From: JAVWIF01 sp036639635
GTDB taxonomy: Bacteria > Bacillota_I > Bacilli_A > Erysipelotrichales > Erysipelotrichaceae
NCBI GenBank assembly: GCA_036639635.1
Contig: JAVWIF010000042.1
Span: forward strand, 1 to 16,061
Reading direction: 5' to 3'
DNA length: 16,061 bases
Shown here: positions 14,927 to 16,061 of the stretch, one piece after another
Position numbering within the stretch: the first letter of the stretch is position 1
How the letters are laid out: every line of letters starts with the position of its first letter
Notes under the pieces: model-generated
Seen by the model: only the letters and a program-made list of their open reading frames with translations
Told to the model about the DNA's origin: nothing
Databases searched by the model: none
Made by a program: the position numbers and the translations under genes

Positions 14927-15391
14927 TGTTATGAAACAAAGAACTTTGTCCTATTAGCAACCTGTCTGTGTGCTTGACAATTACTATGTTCATGAGCTGT
15001 ATTCCATATAAAATCCATGTACTTATTTTTCATCTTTTAGTTAAGAACTCGAGCACTTACCATACATAAACTAACAACACATAGTATAATTCATCATCAT
15101 TTCTGTAAATTTAGATACACGCTAACAAAGTGATGTAAGGCCTATGTACATGTATATAAAAAATAATTCCATACCCTTAAAACTGGTTAGATGAATTGTA
15201 TGAAGAAGGTAAAATATTTAAATATTATCGTTCATTTATCATCCAATAATTAAACTTTAAGGAATCAAATGTGTTCAGATGTCCATAAATAAGTTTAAAA
15301 CATAAAATCCTTTTTTCTTTAATAAAAGTATAATTCAAACATAATTTGTATGCATATACTATGACAAATGTTTTTGGAATACTATCCATTT
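14927..15391. other. 465-bp stretch with no recognisable gene
   Basis: No reading frame with a ribosome site was found. It contains a short GntR-palindrome-like sequence near 15148, an isolated TTGACA (14974-14979), and about 22 codons in one plus-strand frame (15184-15249, WLDELYEEGKIFKYYRSFII) that may be a gene remnant. A 6-bp inverted repeat ACAAAG-AA-CTTTGT just past the GntR stop has no T-run. The stretch separates the GntR unit from an unrelated gene. Confidence 0.5.
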
Positions 15392-16061
15392 TTATTTTGG
15401 AGTTTCAAACATACGAATCTTCCCATCCTTAAGTATCTCTGATAATTCCTCATAATCTTCTGAATTACCTGTTCTTTTTAGATATTCAAGTCCTCCATCA
15501 GCACCAACCGCTTTGCAGGAACAGGCTTTATTGTCATGTGTATACTTACTTTCAATAATGTCACCACATAATTTGCATCGTATTTTGTTTGTTATAATTT
15601 TTTCCATATTCTTACCTCTATTTTTTAAAATTTGCTTCTTTGATTTGATAAATAGAAAATCTGGTTTGTCATAGCTTTTTTTAAATTGTGGAAATTTTTT
15701 TACTAAATTTTCATCAGGCAGGGGTTCTTCTACCGCTTCAATCATGAATCCTTTCGTTATCAATGTGTTCAATAAAGTTGAAAAAGTACGGTGGTATTTT
15801 ATAACTCCTTTTACAATCCATTGCGTTTCTCGTTTCCCTTGAATACCATAACTACTTAAATTATAATGCTTAACATTTCCAGTTTCATCTTTTGTCCAAC
15901 GGTCGTCATTCTTAGGTGCTGTCGAAAGTGGATGCTCTAGAGAAAAAATAAAAATCCCATTATCATTTAATAAGCTTGATACATCTTCAATTAGTTTATC
16001 ATAATCTTGAATATAATGAATTGCTAAAGAACTAACGACAAGATCAAATTTTTGACGTAAT
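15392..16061 (-). CDS. Class I SAM methyltransferase (partial) fused to a zinc-ribbon domain
   Basis: One frame stays open from the right edge to the stop at 15392 (222 codons). The 5' end lies outside the window. The first part reads FDLVVSSLAIHYIQDYDKLI, then LLNDNGIFIFSLEHP, matching strands 4-5 of Methyltransf_11-type SAM-dependent methyltransferases. It continues to the usual ending GFMIEAVEEPLPDE...PDFLFIKSKK near 15635. The frame then runs on without a stop through about nine residues into MEKIITNKIRCKLCGD. This second part, about 71 aa, has CxxC and CxC pairs (CKLC, CSC) and a VGADGGLEYLKR segment typical of a small zinc-ribbon family (DUF7695-like). The methyltransferase substrate is unknown. 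It is unrelated in content to the sugar genes. Confidence 0.75.
   Translation of the reverse strand, partial: LRQKFDLVVSSLAIHYIQDYDKLIEDVSSLLNDNGIFIFSLEHPLSTAPKNDDRWTKDETGNVKHYNLSSYGIQGKRETQWIVKGVIKYHRTFSTLLNTLITKGFMIEAVEEPLPDENLVKKFPQFKKSYDKPDFLFIKSKKQILKNRGKNMEKIITNKIRCKLCGDIIESKYTHDNKACSCKAVGADGGLEYLKRTGNSEDYEELSEILKDGKIRMFETPK
15605..15619 (-). promoter_or_regulatory. Internal ribosome site and ATG for the zinc-ribbon part
   Basis: AGAGGT (15619-15614) stands 6 nt before an in-frame ATG (15607-15605) that begins MEKIITNKIRCKLCG. The zinc-ribbon protein (71 aa, 15392-15607) may therefore be made alone, either instead of or besides the fusion. Confidence 0.6.

Noticed and set aside
15184..15249. 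Plus-strand frame WLDELYEEGKIFKYYRSFII
   Set aside because: It looks protein-like but is only about 22 codons, with no start or ribosome site. It is mentioned under the gene-poor stretch only.
1..16061. tRNA, rRNA, CRISPR arrays, insertion sequences, phage genes
   Set aside because: I saw no regularly spaced repeats, transposase motifs, terminal inverted repeats or RNA-gene signatures in reading the window.

Overview
The window is A+T-rich DNA from a low-GC Gram-positive bacterium (Firmicutes/Bacillota). Strong AGGAGG-type ribosome sites, intrinsic terminators, a mannose-family PTS and LacI/GntR regulators all fit. The gene set resembles the glycosaminoglycan (GAG) loci of streptococci, enterococci and Erysipelotrichia-like gut bacteria. 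I cannot name the species from the sequence alone.

Region 1 (about 1-10330) is a nearly complete locus for using GAG-derived unsaturated disaccharides. A minus-strand operon, kdgA-kdgK-dhuD-dhuI (3578 to 90), encodes the cytoplasmic route from 4-deoxy-L-threo-5-hexosulose uronate (DHU) to pyruvate and glyceraldehyde-3-phosphate. A divergent plus-strand operon encodes unsaturated glucuronyl hydrolase (ugl), PTS EIIB, EIIC and EIID, then after an internal terminator a cytosolic heparinase II/III-family protein, then a LacI-type regulator (RegR-like). The 275-bp divergent intergenic region holds two consensus promoters. Three copies of an 18-bp near-palindrome (TAGTAAACYRGTTYACTA type) lie on or beside them, and a fourth copy lies at the regulator's own promoter. 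This predicts a single LacI-family regulon with autoregulation. No EIIA subunit and no secreted polysaccharide lyase are present. KdgA carries an extra C-terminal glyoxalase/VOC-like domain.

Region 2 (10336-11226) is a single minus-strand PHP-domain phosphoesterase gene with its own promoter. It converges on regR and shares a bidirectional terminator with it.

Region 3 (11472-14926) is a second small catabolic unit: a minus-strand pair, a neutral-ceramidase-like amidase and a SIS-domain protein overlapping in TAATG, divergent from a GntR/HutC-type regulator. Between them lie a decayed leading gene with an intact ribosome site and a perfect 16-bp palindrome, ACATGTATATACATGT, which is a good candidate operator. 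The substrate is unknown.

Region 4 (14927-16061) is about 465 bp with no recognisable gene, followed by the 3' part of a minus-strand gene running off the right edge. That gene joins a class I SAM-dependent methyltransferase in frame to a small zinc-ribbon domain that still has its own ribosome site and ATG.
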